This document shows positions 41,109-50,766 of a stretch of 64,000 bases of DNA, piece after piece. Below the pieces are notes generated by a model. It worked only from the letters and a program-made list of their open reading frames with translations, was not told the DNA's origin and made no database searches. The stretch lies in assembly GCA_030693065.1 (NCBI GenBank), contig JAUYBL010000021.1, positions 1 to 64,000 of the forward strand. The letters run 5' to 3'. A program made the position numbers and the translations under genes. Each line of letters opens with the position of its first letter. The first letter of the stretch is position 1. This DNA is from Methylococcaceae bacterium (GTDB taxonomy: Bacteria > Pseudomonadota > Gammaproteobacteria > Methylococcales > Methylomonadaceae).

Positions 41109-42085
41109 TGATGTCGGAAATAAGTCAGAAAATTTATTTAGCTGGGCATCGCGGTATGGTAGGAGCTGCCATTCTTTCTCAATTAAATGATAGTGGTTAC
41201 AAGAATGTTGTTGTCCGGACCCACGCTGAGCTTAATTTAACAGACCAAGCTGCTGTGCGAGATTTCATGCAGCAGGAAAGACCGGATTATGTAATTTTAG
41301 CCGCTGCAAAAGTCGGTGGCATACATGCCAACAACGAATATCCGGCTGAATTTATTTATCAAAACCTGATGATGGAAGCCAACGTGATTCATCAAGCATG
41401 GGCAGCAGGTTGTGCGTCTTTACTGTTTTTGGGTAGCTCCTGTATTTACCCAAAGCTGGTTGCACAACCGATGCCTGAAAATGCTTTGTTGACAGGCACT
41501 TTGGAAGCTACCAATGAGCCTTATGCAATAGCTAAAATTGCTGGGATTAAATTATGTGAGTCATACAATCGTCAGTATGGCACGGATTACCGCTCAGTCA
41601 TGCCAACTAATCTGTATGGCCCAAATGATAATTTTCACCTTGAAAATAGCCATGTTATTCCGGCCATGATCAGAAAATTTCATGACGCTAAAGCAGCGAA
41701 TGCGCCTACTGTTACTTTATGGGGCACTGGTAAGGCTATGCGTGAATTTCTTCATGTGCATGATATGGCTGCTGCTTGTTTGCATGTTTTGGGTTTGAGT
41801 AAACATTGTTATCAAGCCAGTACCGAACCGATGTTATCGCACCTAAACGTCGGTACAGGTGAAGACGTAACTATTCGCGAATTGGCAGAAACTATTCAAA
41901 AAGTGGTAGGTTTTCAAGGTGAAATTATTTGGGACGACACTAAGCCCGATGGTACGCCTAGAAAACTGATGAATGTCGATAAACTCAAATCACTCGGATG
42001 GCAGCCACATATAAACTTGACCGAAGGGCTGGTCAGTACCTATCGCTGGTTTCTTGACCATCAAGGCGAGTTTAAAGCGCAGTAA
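41108..42085 (+). CDS. fcl: GDP-L-fucose synthase
   Basis: 325 residues. [12 protein letters not shown] (12-23) is the NADP motif, LGSSCIYPK and [13 protein letters not shown] carry the catalytic Ser-Tyr-Lys. An epimerase-reductase making GDP-L-fucose from the Gmd product. An ATG at 41111 could also be used. With gmd it implies fucose in the locus polysaccharide or a glycan on the sorted protein. Confidence 0.97.
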   Translation: MMSEISQKIYLAGHRGMVGAAILSQLNDSGYKNVVVRTHAELNLTDQAAVRDFMQQERPDYVILAAAKVGGIHANNEYPAEFIYQNLMMEANVIHQAWAAGCASLLFLGSSCIYPKLVAQPMPENALLTGTLEATNEPYAIAKIAGIKLCESYNRQYGTDYRSVMPTNLYGPNDNFHLENSHVIPAMIRKFHDAKAANAPTVTLWGTGKAMREFLHVHDMAAACLHVLGLSKHCYQASTEPMLSHLNVGTGEDVTIRELAETIQKVVGFQGEIIWDDTKPDGTPRKLMNVDKLKSLGWQPHINLTEGLVSTYRWFLDHQGEFKAQ

Positions 42086-42102
42086 AATAAAAGTCCTATT
42101 TC

Positions 42103-42132
42103 ACTCGTTTCTTGGCTAAGGCTGGAAACGAG
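42103..42132. terminator. Hairpin between fcl and phosphohexomutase
   Basis: ACTCGTTTC (42103-42111) pairs perfectly with GAAACGAGT (42124-42132), with a 12-nt loop. No T-run follows, so it is a possible pause site or RNA-stabilising hairpin between the two genes. Confidence 0.4.
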
Positions 42133-42162
42133 TCTCTATGTCTCCCAAGCAAGTAAGTCAGA

Positions 42163-43905
42163 ATGACCACGTCTCCACAAAATTCACTACGCCAGCGTCT
42201 CAATTACGAGCCGCAAGCATTGCAATTTGGTACCAGCGGCAGAAGGGGGCTGGTTGTTAATTTGACTCAACTAGAGGTGTTTATTAATGCCGTTGCTGAG
42301 TTGGAATTTCTGCAGTCACTGCCGAAAACTGAAGGTGGCATAGTTAGGGGTGAAGAGTTTTTTTATGCCCGTGACTTGCGCCCTAGTTCCAGTGCATATG
42401 TACCTGAGCAACAAGGTCGCGGCGAATTGGCGCAAACTATCGAGCAAGCCATCATTCATGTGGGGATGAAAGCAGTCAATCTCGGGCAAATTCCCACGCC
42501 GGCACTCACTCATTACGCCTTGCTGCAAGATAAGGGCAGCATGATGATTACCGGCAGTCATATCCCATTTGATCGCAACGGCTACAAAACCAACACGTCA
42601 AAAGGCGAATTACTTAAGCAACATGAGCAGCCGGTTAATGAAAAAGTAAATCAGGTTAGGCAACGCTTTTACCAACAAGAGTTTGCCGATTCTTTATTTG
42701 ATGAAAACGGACGTTTTAAATCCGGCACAAAACAATTATCGGTTGAACAGTCTGATGCGGCAGAAGCTTATCGGCAACGCTATGTAAATTTTTTTGGCAG
42801 TGATGCTCTGTCAGATCTGCGGCTATTGGTTTATCAGCACTCGGCGGTCGGTCGCGATCTTTTGGTTGAAATTCTGTGCGCATTGGGTGCCGAAGTCGTT
42901 ACCGTGGGGCGTAGCGAAACATTTGTACCCATCGATACCGAAAACATGGATGCTGAGCAAGTGGCGGGTATCCAATATTTATATAACCAAGCATCCGCAG
43001 AGCATGGGCAATTTGACGCTATTGTTTCTACCGATGGCGACAGTGACAGGCCTTTGCTATTGGGTATTGATGATCAATCAGCAGTTGTGCGTTTTTTTGG
43101 TGGCGATTTGGTCGGCATGCTCACAGCCGAATTACTGGGCGCCGATGCAGTGGTCGTGCCGATAAGCAGCAATGACGGCATTGATAGAGGCAGCCTGAAA
43201 GATATTGTTGAGCCGAAAACCCGCATTGGATCTCCATACGTAATCGCTGGCATGGAGCAGGCGCTGGTGCGCGGTAAACAATCGGTTTGTGGATGGGAAG
43301 CTAACGGAGGTTTTCTTACCGGCTCTGATATTTGCTGGAAAAATCGCCTTCTGACAGCTCTGCCAACGCGTGACGCCGTGTTGCCTATTGTGGCGGTATT
43401 GTTCTTGACCAAACTAGATGGTGTGGCTCTACCCTTGCTGTTTAGTCGTTTGCCTAAACGTTTCAGTCGGGCTGGTTTAATCAAGCAATTTCCAAGAACT
43501 TTGGGATTGAGTGTCGTTAAGCGATTTTCGCCGGCAGATACAGCAATAAAGACAGCGATTTTTTCAGATGAAAAAATCGCTGTCTGGGATTTGAACGAAC
43601 AGATAACTGTATCCACAAGTGAAGATAACGAGGCATTGAAGTGCATTAAACAACAATTGGCTCAAGTTTTTACTCCTGTACTTGGCTTTGGGTGCATTGA
43701 GCGGATCAACTACACAGACGGAGTGCGCATTTACTTTGGTAATGGCGATGTTGCGCATATTCGTCCTTCTGGCAACGCTGATGAGCTTAGGTTATATGCA
43801 GTTGCGGATAGTCAGGAGCGGGCTGACGTAATTGCAGAATTAGCTGTTGCAGGATCTGAAGGGTTGTTGCGTAAATTGGCCGAATTAGTATCGTTGGAAT
43901 TTTGA
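42163..43905 (+). CDS. Alpha-D-phosphohexomutase (phosphomannomutase-like)
   Basis: 580 residues. The four family motifs are visible: phosphoserine loop TGSHIPFDRNG (S132), metal loop DGDSDR (291-296), sugar loop WEANGGF (378-384), and phosphate loop RPSGNADELRLY near the end. The serine loop differs from the common SHNP and the protein is longer than classical ManB (about 455), so it belongs to a divergent subgroup. Beside gmd and fcl it most likely interconverts mannose-6-P and mannose-1-P; glucose-P is possible. Confidence 0.82.
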   Translation: MTTSPQNSLRQRLNYEPQALQFGTSGRRGLVVNLTQLEVFINAVAELEFLQSLPKTEGGIVRGEEFFYARDLRPSSSAYVPEQQGRGELAQTIEQAIIHVGMKAVNLGQIPTPALTHYALLQDKGSMMITGSHIPFDRNGYKTNTSKGELLKQHEQPVNEKVNQVRQRFYQQEFADSLFDENGRFKSGTKQLSVEQSDAAEAYRQRYVNFFGSDALSDLRLLVYQHSAVGRDLLVEILCALGAEVVTVGRSETFVPIDTENMDAEQVAGIQYLYNQASAEHGQFDAIVSTDGDSDRPLLLGIDDQSAVVRFFGGDLVGMLTAELLGADAVVVPISSNDGIDRGSLKDIVEPKTRIGSPYVIAGMEQALVRGKQSVCGWEANGGFLTGSDICWKNRLLTALPTRDAVLPIVAVLFLTKLDGVALPLLFSRLPKRFSRAGLIKQFPRTLGLSVVKRFSPADTAIKTAIFSDEKIAVWDLNEQITVSTSEDNEALKCIKQQLAQVFTPVLGFGCIERINYTDGVRIYFGNGDVAHIRPSGNADELRLYAVADSQERADVIAELAVAGSEGLLRKLAELVSLEF

Positions 43906-44146
43906 AAAATTGGGCGTATTAAGTAATTTTGACCAAAAAAATCATTGTTATTTAGATTCCACTTGAAATGTTTTTTCATCGTGGTAAGTTGAAACACCTT
44001 TTAGTATATTTATCCATAATGACAAATTGTATATTCGATTATGTATTTTTTTAGTTTGACTTAGATAAGTTTACTTTGTTGGTATCAATTTAATTTATTT
44101 TAAGTTGATAAATATAATAAAAATTATAACTTTATGAGGATAAGAG

Positions 44147-44626
44147 ATGGCTGATGAACAAAACACTAATCAATCTCCAGAGACAGAAAATGCTGGCTCG
44201 AATGGGCTAACCGCTTCGTTATTAGCACTAAAAGAAAGTAATCCGAAAGTTTTTTTTGGAGCAATTGGTGGGATTTTTATTTTAGTTGCAATAGTTTTAT
44301 TTAGTGGTGGCGGTTCTAATCCGATACCTAGTGCGGCACCTAAAAATCTTGTGATTGGGCAGAAATATACATTGAAAAATCCTAATGCTTACGAAGTGGC
44401 TTCCCCCATAAGATTGGTTACAGTCCCAGGCGCAATAGCTGCTTATGATGACAGCGAAGACGAAACAAAAAAAGAAGCATGCAGACAAATCCAGCAAGGA
44501 TCAGCGGTGTTGCTTACAGAATTGCAAGATGCTTACGGTAAGAAAAACGTCTTTAGCAAAGTTAAAATCGAAGATGGTGAGTGTAAAGGTAGCGAAGGTT
44601 GGGTTTTATCTATTGATGTACAATAA
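44147..44626 (+). CDS. Small single-pass membrane protein of unknown function
   Basis: 159 residues. A polar N-terminal tail of about 32 residues is followed by one membrane helix (VFFGAIGGIFILVAIVLFSG, about 34-53) and a C-terminal domain of about 100 residues with short strands (GQKYTLKNPNAYEVA, SAVLLTELQDAYGKKNVFSKVKIEDGECKGSEGWVL) that resembles an SH3-like fold and has two Cys. No family is recognised. It lies alone with AT-rich flanks and an AGGATAAGAG ribosome-binding site, before the tRNA pair. Confidence 0.75.
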   Translation: MADEQNTNQSPETENAGSNGLTASLLALKESNPKVFFGAIGGIFILVAIVLFSGGGSNPIPSAAPKNLVIGQKYTLKNPNAYEVASPIRLVTVPGAIAAYDDSEDETKKEACRQIQQGSAVLLTELQDAYGKKNVFSKVKIEDGECKGSEGWVLSIDVQ

Positions 44627-44640
44627 CTAAAAAATAAAGA

Positions 44641-44668
44641 TTGACGACATCAAAAAAAAAACTATAAT
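44641..44668 (+). promoter_or_regulatory. Sigma-70 promoter of the tRNA-Gly/tRNA-Cys unit
   Basis: TTGACG (44641-44646), 16-nt A-rich spacer, TATAAT (44663-44668). A start about 7 nt later would leave a short 5' leader before tRNA-Gly at 44687. Confidence 0.75.
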
Positions 44669-44686
44669 AACCAAACAAGTTAAGAC

Positions 44687-44761
44687 GCGGGAATAGCTCA
44701 GTGGTAGAGCACAACCTTGCCAAGGTTGGGGTCGCGAGTTCGAATCTCGTTTCCCGCTCCA
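44687..44761 (+). tRNA. tRNA-Gly (GCC)
   Basis: Folds as a cloverleaf: acceptor GCGGGAA/TTCCCGC, D arm with AGCTCAGTGGTAGAGC, anticodon arm CAACC-TTGCCAA-GGTTG with anticodon GCC, T arm GCGAG-TTCGAAT-CTCGT (one mismatch), discriminator T and encoded CCA. A hairpin terminator follows. Confidence 0.96.
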
Positions 44762-44770
44762 AAAATTTTA

Positions 44771-44796
44771 AAAGCCGCGAATTTCGCGGCTTTTTT
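44771..44796 (+). terminator. Terminator-like hairpin between tRNA-Gly and tRNA-Cys
   Basis: AAAGCCGCGAA pairs with TTCGCGGCTTT, followed by a T-run. It lies inside the tRNA pair, so either transcription of tRNA-Cys is partly attenuated or it starts anew. The AAAG..CTTT symmetry also allows function on both strands. Confidence 0.75.
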
Positions 44797-44812
44797 ATTT
44801 AGCATGAATATT

Positions 44813-44886
44813 GGCTGCGTAGCAAAATGGTTATGCAGTGGCCTGCAAAGCCATCTACGGCGGTTCGATTCCGCCCGCAGCCTCCA
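44813..44886 (+). tRNA. tRNA-Cys (GCA)
   Basis: Acceptor GGCTGCG/CGCAGCC, D arm GCAAAATGGTTATGC, anticodon arm GTGGC-CTGCAAA-GCCAT with anticodon GCA, T arm GGCGG-TTCGATT-CCGCC, discriminator T and encoded CCA. Downstream terminator at 44917-44950. Confidence 0.96.
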
Positions 44887-44916
44887 CACTAAGTTTTAAG
44901 ACATCCAAAAGTGTAA

Positions 44917-44950
44917 AAAACCCGCAAGTTATATGACTTGCGGGTTTTTT
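44917..44950 (+). terminator. Terminator after tRNA-Cys
   Basis: AAAACCCGCAAGT (44917-44929) pairs with ACTTGCGGGTTTT (44936-44948) and a T-run follows. Strong intrinsic terminator ending the tRNA unit. Confidence 0.88.
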
Positions 44951-45067
44951 ATTGTCCAGTGGAATGCGATAAGGTGGTGATTTCTTGACCCCTGCTTAAT
45001 GAATGCGATAATAGATCCCTTTAGAGTTTAGTGGTGTTGATTTTTTAAAGGTTTGCAAAGGGTTACA

Positions 45068-45460
45068 ATGATAGAAAATTTAGTTCCACAAGAAGCCTGG
45101 GAAGTATTGCAAAGCAATGCATGTGCTGTGTTGGTGGATGTTAGAAGTAAGGTCGAGCATGCTTTTGTAGGTCATCCGCCGAGTGCGATCCACATCGCCT
45201 GGAAAGAAGCGCCGGACTGGCAAGTTAATAATCAATTCGTTGCTGAAGTTAAAAAAGTGGTGGCTAATCCCAATGCCCCGATATTGTTGTTGTGTCGAAG
45301 TGGCCAGCGTTCACTGGATGCTGCAAAGGCTCTTGAAAATGCTGGTTATCAGCATCTCATTAATATCGTGGATGGATTTGAAGGCCCTTTGGATGCAAAC
45401 AAACATCGGGGTAATTTGGCTGGTTGGCGTTTTGTCGGCTTGCCTTGGGAGCAAAGTTAA
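45068..45460 (+). CDS. Rhodanese-like sulfurtransferase
   Basis: 130 residues from ATG 45068; an in-frame TTG at 45053 would add five residues and is less likely. One rhodanese domain with AVLVDVRSKVEHAFVGHPPSAIHIAW and the active-site loop LLLCRSGQRS (Cys followed by R-S-G-x-R). Likely cytoplasmic sulfur relay or persulfide handling; physiological partner unknown. Between the tRNA terminator and typA, apparently monocistronic. Confidence 0.85.
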   Translation: MIENLVPQEAWEVLQSNACAVLVDVRSKVEHAFVGHPPSAIHIAWKEAPDWQVNNQFVAEVKKVVANPNAPILLLCRSGQRSLDAAKALENAGYQHLINIVDGFEGPLDANKHRGNLAGWRFVGLPWEQS

Positions 45461-45617
45461 TTTCATTTTCAAGTTGGACCTAAGCCGGGCGCGTCCAACG
45501 CAATCTAAACCGTTAGTTTAATGGCTTAATGCCATTGTTTCTTCCTCCCCGCACAATCGCCAGTGCCTGTACTAGGCTTGGTCAGTCTGTTTATTAAAAC
45601 CTTAGAGTATTCATAAC

Positions 45618-47429
45618 GTGATCGAAAAATTAAGAAATATTGCCATTATTGCGCACGTTGACCACGGTAAAACTACCCTGGTTGACAAGTTGTTACAACA
45701 ATCGGGTACTTTTGCCTCACATAGCAAAGTTACTGAGCGCATTATGGATTCCAACGATCTTGAAAAAGAACGTGGTATTACTATCTTGGCGAAAAATACC
45801 GCGCTGGATTGGAATGGTTACCATATTAATATCGTAGATACCCCGGGTCACGCCGACTTTGGTGGTGAAGTTGAGCGGGTGTTATCCATGGTGGATTCGG
45901 TATTGTTGTTAGTTGATGCGGTTGATGGCCCTATGCCGCAAACTCGATTTGTAACGCAAAAAGCCTTTGCTTTAGGTCTGAAGCCCATCGTCGTTATCAA
46001 TAAAATTGACCGTCCAGGCGCGCGTCCGGACTGGGTGGTTGATCAAACGTTTGATTTATTTGATCGTCTTGGTGCGACTGATGAGCAATTGGATTTTCCT
46101 ATTGTTTATGCCTCAGCAATTAATGGTTATGCTGGATTAGAATCCACAACAAGTGGTGGTGACATGACGCCACTTTTCCAGACTATCGTTGATAAAGTAA
46201 GCCCGCCACCGGTTAATGTCGATGGGCCATTCCAAATGCAGGTGTCGAGTTTAGATTACAATACTTATGTGGGCATTATAGGAATTGGACGTATTCAGCG
46301 CGGTACCATTAAGCCAAATCAGCAGCTTGTAATTGTGAACAGAGAAGGTGTCGAACGCAAAGGGCGTATGTTACAAGTGTTCGGCTTTCATGGCTTGGAT
46401 CGTGTCGAGGTTGCTGAGGCGCGTGCAGGCGATATTATTGCTTTTGCCGGGATTGAAAAACTAGAGATTTCTGACACGATTTGTAGCCCTGAGTTGGTAG
46501 AAAGTATGCCGCCATTGTCAGTTGATGAGCCGACAGTGACGATGACTTTCCAAGTTAATAACTCTCCATTTGCTGGCAAAGAGGGTAAATTTGTTACTAC
46601 TCGTCAAATTCGCGATCGTTTAGAAAAAGAGTTGCAACATAATGTCGCGCTTAAAGTTGAAGATACTGGGGACCCAGATAAGTTTAAAGTGTCAGGCCGT
46701 GGCGAATTGCATTTGTCGGTATTAATTGAAAATATGCGTCGCGAAGGCTTTGAAATGGGCGTGTCTCGCCCAGAAGTAATTTTGAAAGAAATTGATGGCA
46801 AGAAATGTGAACCCTATGAAATGGTTACCATTGAAGTAGAAGAAGAGCATCAAGGCACAATCATGGAAAAGTTGGGCGAACGTAAAGCCGATTTGACCAA
46901 TATGGTTCCAGATGGTAAAGGCCGAATTCGTTTGGAGTACATGATGCCTTCACGCGGTTTGATCGGTTTTCAAACTGAGTTTATGACAGCGACCTCTGGT
47001 TCTGGTTTGCTTTACCACGTTTTTGATCATTATGGTCCAATGAAAGCCGGGGATGTTGGAAATCGACTGCGCGGAGTTATGATTTCAATGGTGTCTGGTA
47101 AGGCGGTAACTTACTCTTTGCATCCGCTGCAAGAGCGTGGTGAATTGCTATTGGTGAACGGTGATGAGGTCTATGAAGGCATGTTAGTAGGTCTACATTC
47201 TCGCAGTAATGATTTGTGCGTCAATCCTTGTAAACCCAAGCAATTAACTAACGTGCGTGCATCAGGGACTGATGAAAGTTTGGTATTGGCGCGAATTCAA
47301 AAATTAACCTTGGAACAAGCTTTGGAGTTTATTGCTGAAGATGAATTGGTCGAAGTGACGCCAAAATCTATTCGTTTACGCAAGAAATTCTTGACCGAAA
47401 ACGAGCGTAAGAGAGCTTCTAAAAATTAA
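45618..47429 (+). CDS. typA: Ribosome-associated GTPase TypA/BipA
   Basis: 603 residues, GTG start. G1 [10 protein letters not shown] (12-21), ERGITI, G3 [15 protein letters not shown] and G4 [10 protein letters not shown] are in place, followed by EF-G-like beta barrel, domains III and V and the BipA-specific C-terminal domain (LTENERKR end). BipA helps 50S assembly and adaptation at low temperature or stress. A strong hairpin follows at 47440. Confidence 0.97.
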   Translation: MIEKLRNIAIIAHVDHGKTTLVDKLLQQSGTFASHSKVTERIMDSNDLEKERGITILAKNTALDWNGYHINIVDTPGHADFGGEVERVLSMVDSVLLLVDAVDGPMPQTRFVTQKAFALGLKPIVVINKIDRPGARPDWVVDQTFDLFDRLGATDEQLDFPIVYASAINGYAGLESTTSGGDMTPLFQTIVDKVSPPPVNVDGPFQMQVSSLDYNTYVGIIGIGRIQRGTIKPNQQLVIVNREGVERKGRMLQVFGFHGLDRVEVAEARAGDIIAFAGIEKLEISDTICSPELVESMPPLSVDEPTVTMTFQVNNSPFAGKEGKFVTTRQIRDRLEKELQHNVALKVEDTGDPDKFKVSGRGELHLSVLIENMRREGFEMGVSRPEVILKEIDGKKCEPYEMVTIEVEEEHQGTIMEKLGERKADLTNMVPDGKGRIRLEYMMPSRGLIGFQTEFMTATSGSGLLYHVFDHYGPMKAGDVGNRLRGVMISMVSGKAVTYSLHPLQERGELLLVNGDEVYEGMLVGLHSRSNDLCVNPCKPKQLTNVRASGTDESLVLARIQKLTLEQALEFIAEDELVEVTPKSIRLRKKFLTENERKRASKN

Positions 47430-47439
47430 TCCTCAAACT

Positions 47440-47477
47440 GTTTAACCGGCACTGAAATTTGTTAGTGCCGGTTAAAC
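47440..47477. terminator. Perfect 14-bp hairpin after typA
   Basis: GTTTAACCGGCACT (47440-47453) pairs with AGTGCCGGTTAAAC (47464-47477), 10-nt loop, ten bases after the typA stop. No T-run follows, which is unusual for an intrinsic terminator; mRNA 3'-end protection is the alternative. Confidence 0.55.
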
Positions 47478-47593
47478 AGGTAGATCTTAAAGATAAATGA
47501 TCTAGACCTAGCTTATTCCGAACATTCGCTGCGCAATATCTGTAACTCATAGTAAAATCTCGATAGTCTTTAAATCTCCTTACATTCACACTC

Positions 47594-48187
47594 ATGGCTC
47601 AACGCATTGCTCAAGTCGAGCGCAAAACACTCGAAACTCAAATTAATATTGGTATCAATCTTGATGGTACGGGTAAGTCAAATTTTGCCATCGGCGTGCC
47701 CTTTCTGGAGCATATGCTTGATCAGATTGCTAGGCATGGCTTGATAGATATGGATATTCGAGCACAAGGCGATTTACATATTGATGATCATCATACAGTT
47801 GAAGATGTGGGTATTACCTTAGGGCAGGCTTTTGCAAAAGCTATCGGTGATAAAAAGGGTATTTATCGTTATGGTCATGCCTATGTGCCGTTGGATGAAG
47901 CTTTGTCGAGAGTAGTGATTGATTTTTCTGGTCGCCCCGGATTGTTTTATGAGGTCACTTATCCCAAGGCTAGAATTGGCAGCTTCGATGTCGATTTATT
48001 CCGTGAGTTTTTTCAGGGCTTTGTCAATCATGCTGGCGTAACCCTGCATATTGATAATCTCAAAGGTAGCAACGCTCATCATGTCGCTGAAACCATTTTT
48101 AAAGCTATGGGGCGTGCGATTCGCATGGCAATTACTCCGGACGAACGTATGGCAGGCATGATGCCTTCCACAAAAGGTAGTCTTTAA
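47594..48187 (+). CDS. hisB: Imidazoleglycerol-phosphate dehydratase
   Basis: 197 residues, the monofunctional dehydratase without the phosphatase domain fused in enterics. Metal-binding motifs [24 protein letters not shown] and [13 protein letters not shown] are conserved. Makes imidazole-acetol phosphate, sixth step of histidine synthesis. First of hisB-hisH-hisA-hisF-hisI-hisE; hisG, hisD and hisC are not here. Confidence 0.97.
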   Translation: MAQRIAQVERKTLETQINIGINLDGTGKSNFAIGVPFLEHMLDQIARHGLIDMDIRAQGDLHIDDHHTVEDVGITLGQAFAKAIGDKKGIYRYGHAYVPLDEALSRVVIDFSGRPGLFYEVTYPKARIGSFDVDLFREFFQGFVNHAGVTLHIDNLKGSNAHHVAETIFKAMGRAIRMAITPDERMAGMMPSTKGSL

Positions 48188-48205
48188 TTTATCCAAAATA
48201 ACAAT

Positions 48206-48850
48206 ATGTCTTCTGTAGCCGTTATTGATTATGGAATGGGGAATTTGCATTCCATTGCTAAAGCCTTGCAACATGCAGAGCCAAATGTGAAGGTATTAGT
48301 CACATCTGATGCCGAAACTATTTTGCAAGCGGATCGAGTAGTTTTTCCTGGCGTAGGCGCGATACGCGATTGTATGCAAGCGCTTAACGAGTCTGGTTTG
48401 GCAGAAGTTATCCAAAATGTTGCCAAAGCCAAGCCGTTATTAGGTATTTGTTTAGGGATGCAAGCGCTACTGTCGGATAGTGAGGAAAATGGTGGAACTC
48501 CCTGCTTAAATATTATTTCTGGGCATGTTCGGCGTTTTTCAGAGCCTTTACAGGATGATGACGGTAAACTGTTAAAAATTCCTCATATGGGCTGGAATCA
48601 GGTACATCAAGCACAAGCTCATCCGCTCTGGAAGTCAATTGTCCAGGATAGCCGTTTTTATTTCGTTCACAGTTATTATGCCCAGCCTTATGACGCATCT
48701 GGCGTGGCCGCGACTAGTCAATACCCGGTGCCATTTGCTTGTGCCTTGGTCCAAAAGAATGTGTTCGCCGTGCAATTTCACCCGGAAAAAAGTCAAACAG
48801 CTGGCTTGCAGCTGCTGAAAAACTTTTTACACTGGGATGGTCATCTTTAA
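48206..48850 (+). CDS. hisH: Imidazole glycerol phosphate synthase, glutaminase subunit HisH
   Basis: 214 residues. VIDYGMGNLHSI at the start, VFPGVGAIRDCM, nucleophile Cys in LGICLGMQALL, and the His-Glu pair in QFHPEKSQ. Supplies ammonia from glutamine to HisF. 18 bp after hisB. Confidence 0.97.
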   Translation: MSSVAVIDYGMGNLHSIAKALQHAEPNVKVLVTSDAETILQADRVVFPGVGAIRDCMQALNESGLAEVIQNVAKAKPLLGICLGMQALLSDSEENGGTPCLNIISGHVRRFSEPLQDDDGKLLKIPHMGWNQVHQAQAHPLWKSIVQDSRFYFVHSYYAQPYDASGVAATSQYPVPFACALVQKNVFAVQFHPEKSQTAGLQLLKNFLHWDGHL

Positions 48851-48883
48851 AATTTATACTCCGCTGTTGAGGACTTGCTAGCT

Positions 48884-49615
48884 ATGTTGTTAATCCCCGC
48901 AATTGATTTGAAAGAAGGAAAGTGCGTACGTTTACGTCAAGGTCGCATGGAAGACGATACTGTTTTTTCTGATGATCCTGTCGCTGTAGCCGGTAGATGG
49001 GTTGCGGCAGGAGCTAAACGCATACATCTGGTTGATTTGGACGGTGCCTTCGCAGGCAAACCGGTCAATGCCGATATTATTCACGCTATTGTCCAGGCTT
49101 ATCCTGATGTGTCTGTACAGATTGGCGGTGGTATTCGTGATGAAGATACGGTGCAAGCGTATTTGGAGGCCGGAGTCGAATATGTGATTATCGGTACTAA
49201 AGCAGTTAATGAGCCGCATTTTGTCAGCGATTTAGCTAAAGAGTATCCGCGTCGTATTATCGTTGGTTTAGATGCCAAAGACGGCAAAGTAGCTGTAGAT
49301 GGATGGTCAAAGTTATCCAAGCACGATGTCATTGACTTGGCGAAACATTTTGAAGCTGATGGTGTTGAAGCCATTATTTATACCGATATTTCTCGGGACG
49401 GCATGATGCAAGGTGTTAACGTTGAGGCTACAGCGCGTTTGGCGCAAGCCATTAAGATACCAGTCATTGCCTCTGGCGGTATCACCAATATGGATGATAT
49501 TCGTGCGTTAAGTGCGGTGGCGCATGAAGGAATTATCGGGGCGATCACTGGCCGAGCTATTTATGAAGGTTCGCTGGATTTTGTCGAAGCCAGAACCTAC
49601 GCGGAGCCGTTTTAA
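48884..49615 (+). CDS. hisA: Phosphoribosylformimino-AICAR isomerase HisA
   Basis: 243 residues from ATG 48884 ([17 protein letters not shown]) with GAGGA at 48869; an in-frame TTG at 48875 is too close to that site. A TIM barrel with phosphate loops [11 protein letters not shown] and ASGGITN, catalytic Asp in AIDL and DISRDG. Isomerises ProFAR to PRFAR for HisHF. Followed by hisF after 3 bp. Confidence 0.97.
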   Translation: MLLIPAIDLKEGKCVRLRQGRMEDDTVFSDDPVAVAGRWVAAGAKRIHLVDLDGAFAGKPVNADIIHAIVQAYPDVSVQIGGGIRDEDTVQAYLEAGVEYVIIGTKAVNEPHFVSDLAKEYPRRIIVGLDAKDGKVAVDGWSKLSKHDVIDLAKHFEADGVEAIIYTDISRDGMMQGVNVEATARLAQAIKIPVIASGGITNMDDIRALSAVAHEGIIGAITGRAIYEGSLDFVEARTYAEPF

Positions 49616-49618
49616 TTC

Positions 49619-50377
49619 ATGGGACTCGCCAAGCGTATTATTCCCTGCCTAGATGTCGACAACGGGCGTGTTGTTAAAGGCGTTAAGTTTGTCGATATTC
49701 GTGATGCAGGCGACCCGGTTGAAATCGCCAGGCGCTATGATCGCGAAGGTGCCGATGAGATCACTTTTCTGGATATTACTGCGACCCATCATAATCGCGA
49801 TACTATCGTTCATGTGGTCGAGCAGGTGGCTAGTGAGGTGTTTATTCCTTTGACCGTAGGCGGTGGTATTCGAACGCTGGATGATATTCGTCGAATGCTC
49901 AATGCTGGGGCCGATAAAGTAGCTATTAACAGCGCGGCAGTCTTTAATCCGGATTTTGTCCGTGAAGCAGCGGAGCGCTTCGGCTCGCAATGTATTGTTG
50001 TGGCGATTGATGCCAAAAAAGTGGGTGATAGTTGGGAGATATTTACCCACGGTGGTCGTAAATCGACCGGAATTAATGCTCTTGCCTGGGCTGAAAAAAT
50101 GGTCAGCTATGGAGCTGGCGAGATTTTGTTGACTAGCATGGACCGTGACGGAACCCGCGAAGGTTTTGATTTGTCTTTGACTCGTGCAATTAGCGAAGCG
50201 GTGAGTGTTCCGGTAATCGCTTCGGGCGGCGTCGGCTGTTTGGATCATCTGGCGGATGGCATTATTGAGGGCAAAGCTGATGCAGTGTTAGCGGCCAGTA
50301 TTTTTCATTTTGCCGAGTACACCATTCAACAAGCGAAGGAGCATTTGGCTACACGCGGCATAGAAGTTAGATTATGA
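49619..50377 (+). CDS. hisF: Imidazole glycerol phosphate synthase, cyclase subunit HisF
   Basis: 252 residues. [19 protein letters not shown] opens the TIM barrel; [31 protein letters not shown] and IASGGVG are conserved phosphate and catalytic segments. Makes IGP and AICAR from PRFAR. Overlaps hisI by 4 bp. Confidence 0.98.
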   Translation: MGLAKRIIPCLDVDNGRVVKGVKFVDIRDAGDPVEIARRYDREGADEITFLDITATHHNRDTIVHVVEQVASEVFIPLTVGGGIRTLDDIRRMLNAGADKVAINSAAVFNPDFVREAAERFGSQCIVVAIDAKKVGDSWEIFTHGGRKSTGINALAWAEKMVSYGAGEILLTSMDRDGTREGFDLSLTRAISEAVSVPVIASGGVGCLDHLADGIIEGKADAVLAASIFHFAEYTIQQAKEHLATRGIEVRL

Positions 50378-50766
50378 GTAACGCCTGGCTGGATGATATA
50401 CGATGGACTGAAGAAGGCTTGATTCCGGTGATTGCGCAACAAGCCGATACCGGCAAAATTTTGATGTTTGCGTGGATGAATCGTGAGTCTTTAGCGTTGA
50501 CGGTCACCGAAGGTTATGCTGTTTATTGGTCGCGCTCTCGCGGTAAGCTGTGGCGTAAGGGCGAAGAATCCGGACATAAACAGAAAATTGTGGCAATTTA
50601 TTTGGATTGCGACGAAGACGTGATTTTGCTTAAGATAGAACAGCAAGGTGGAATAGCTTGTCACACTGGCAGAGAGAGCTGTTTTTATAGGCAATTGCTT
50701 GATGGTCAATGGCAGGCTGTTGAAGCAGTTTTAAAAAATCCTGCGGATATTTATAAAAAGATATGA
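50374..50766 (+). CDS. hisI: Phosphoribosyl-AMP cyclohydrolase HisI
   Basis: 130 residues, cyclohydrolase only. [23 protein letters not shown], the metal-binding [23 protein letters not shown] and C-terminal Cys in ESCFY are conserved. Separate from hisE (4-bp overlap), as in many non-enteric Proteobacteria. Confidence 0.97.
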   Translation: MSNAWLDDIRWTEEGLIPVIAQQADTGKILMFAWMNRESLALTVTEGYAVYWSRSRGKLWRKGEESGHKQKIVAIYLDCDEDVILLKIEQQGGIACHTGRESCFYRQLLDGQWQAVEAVLKNPADIYKKI

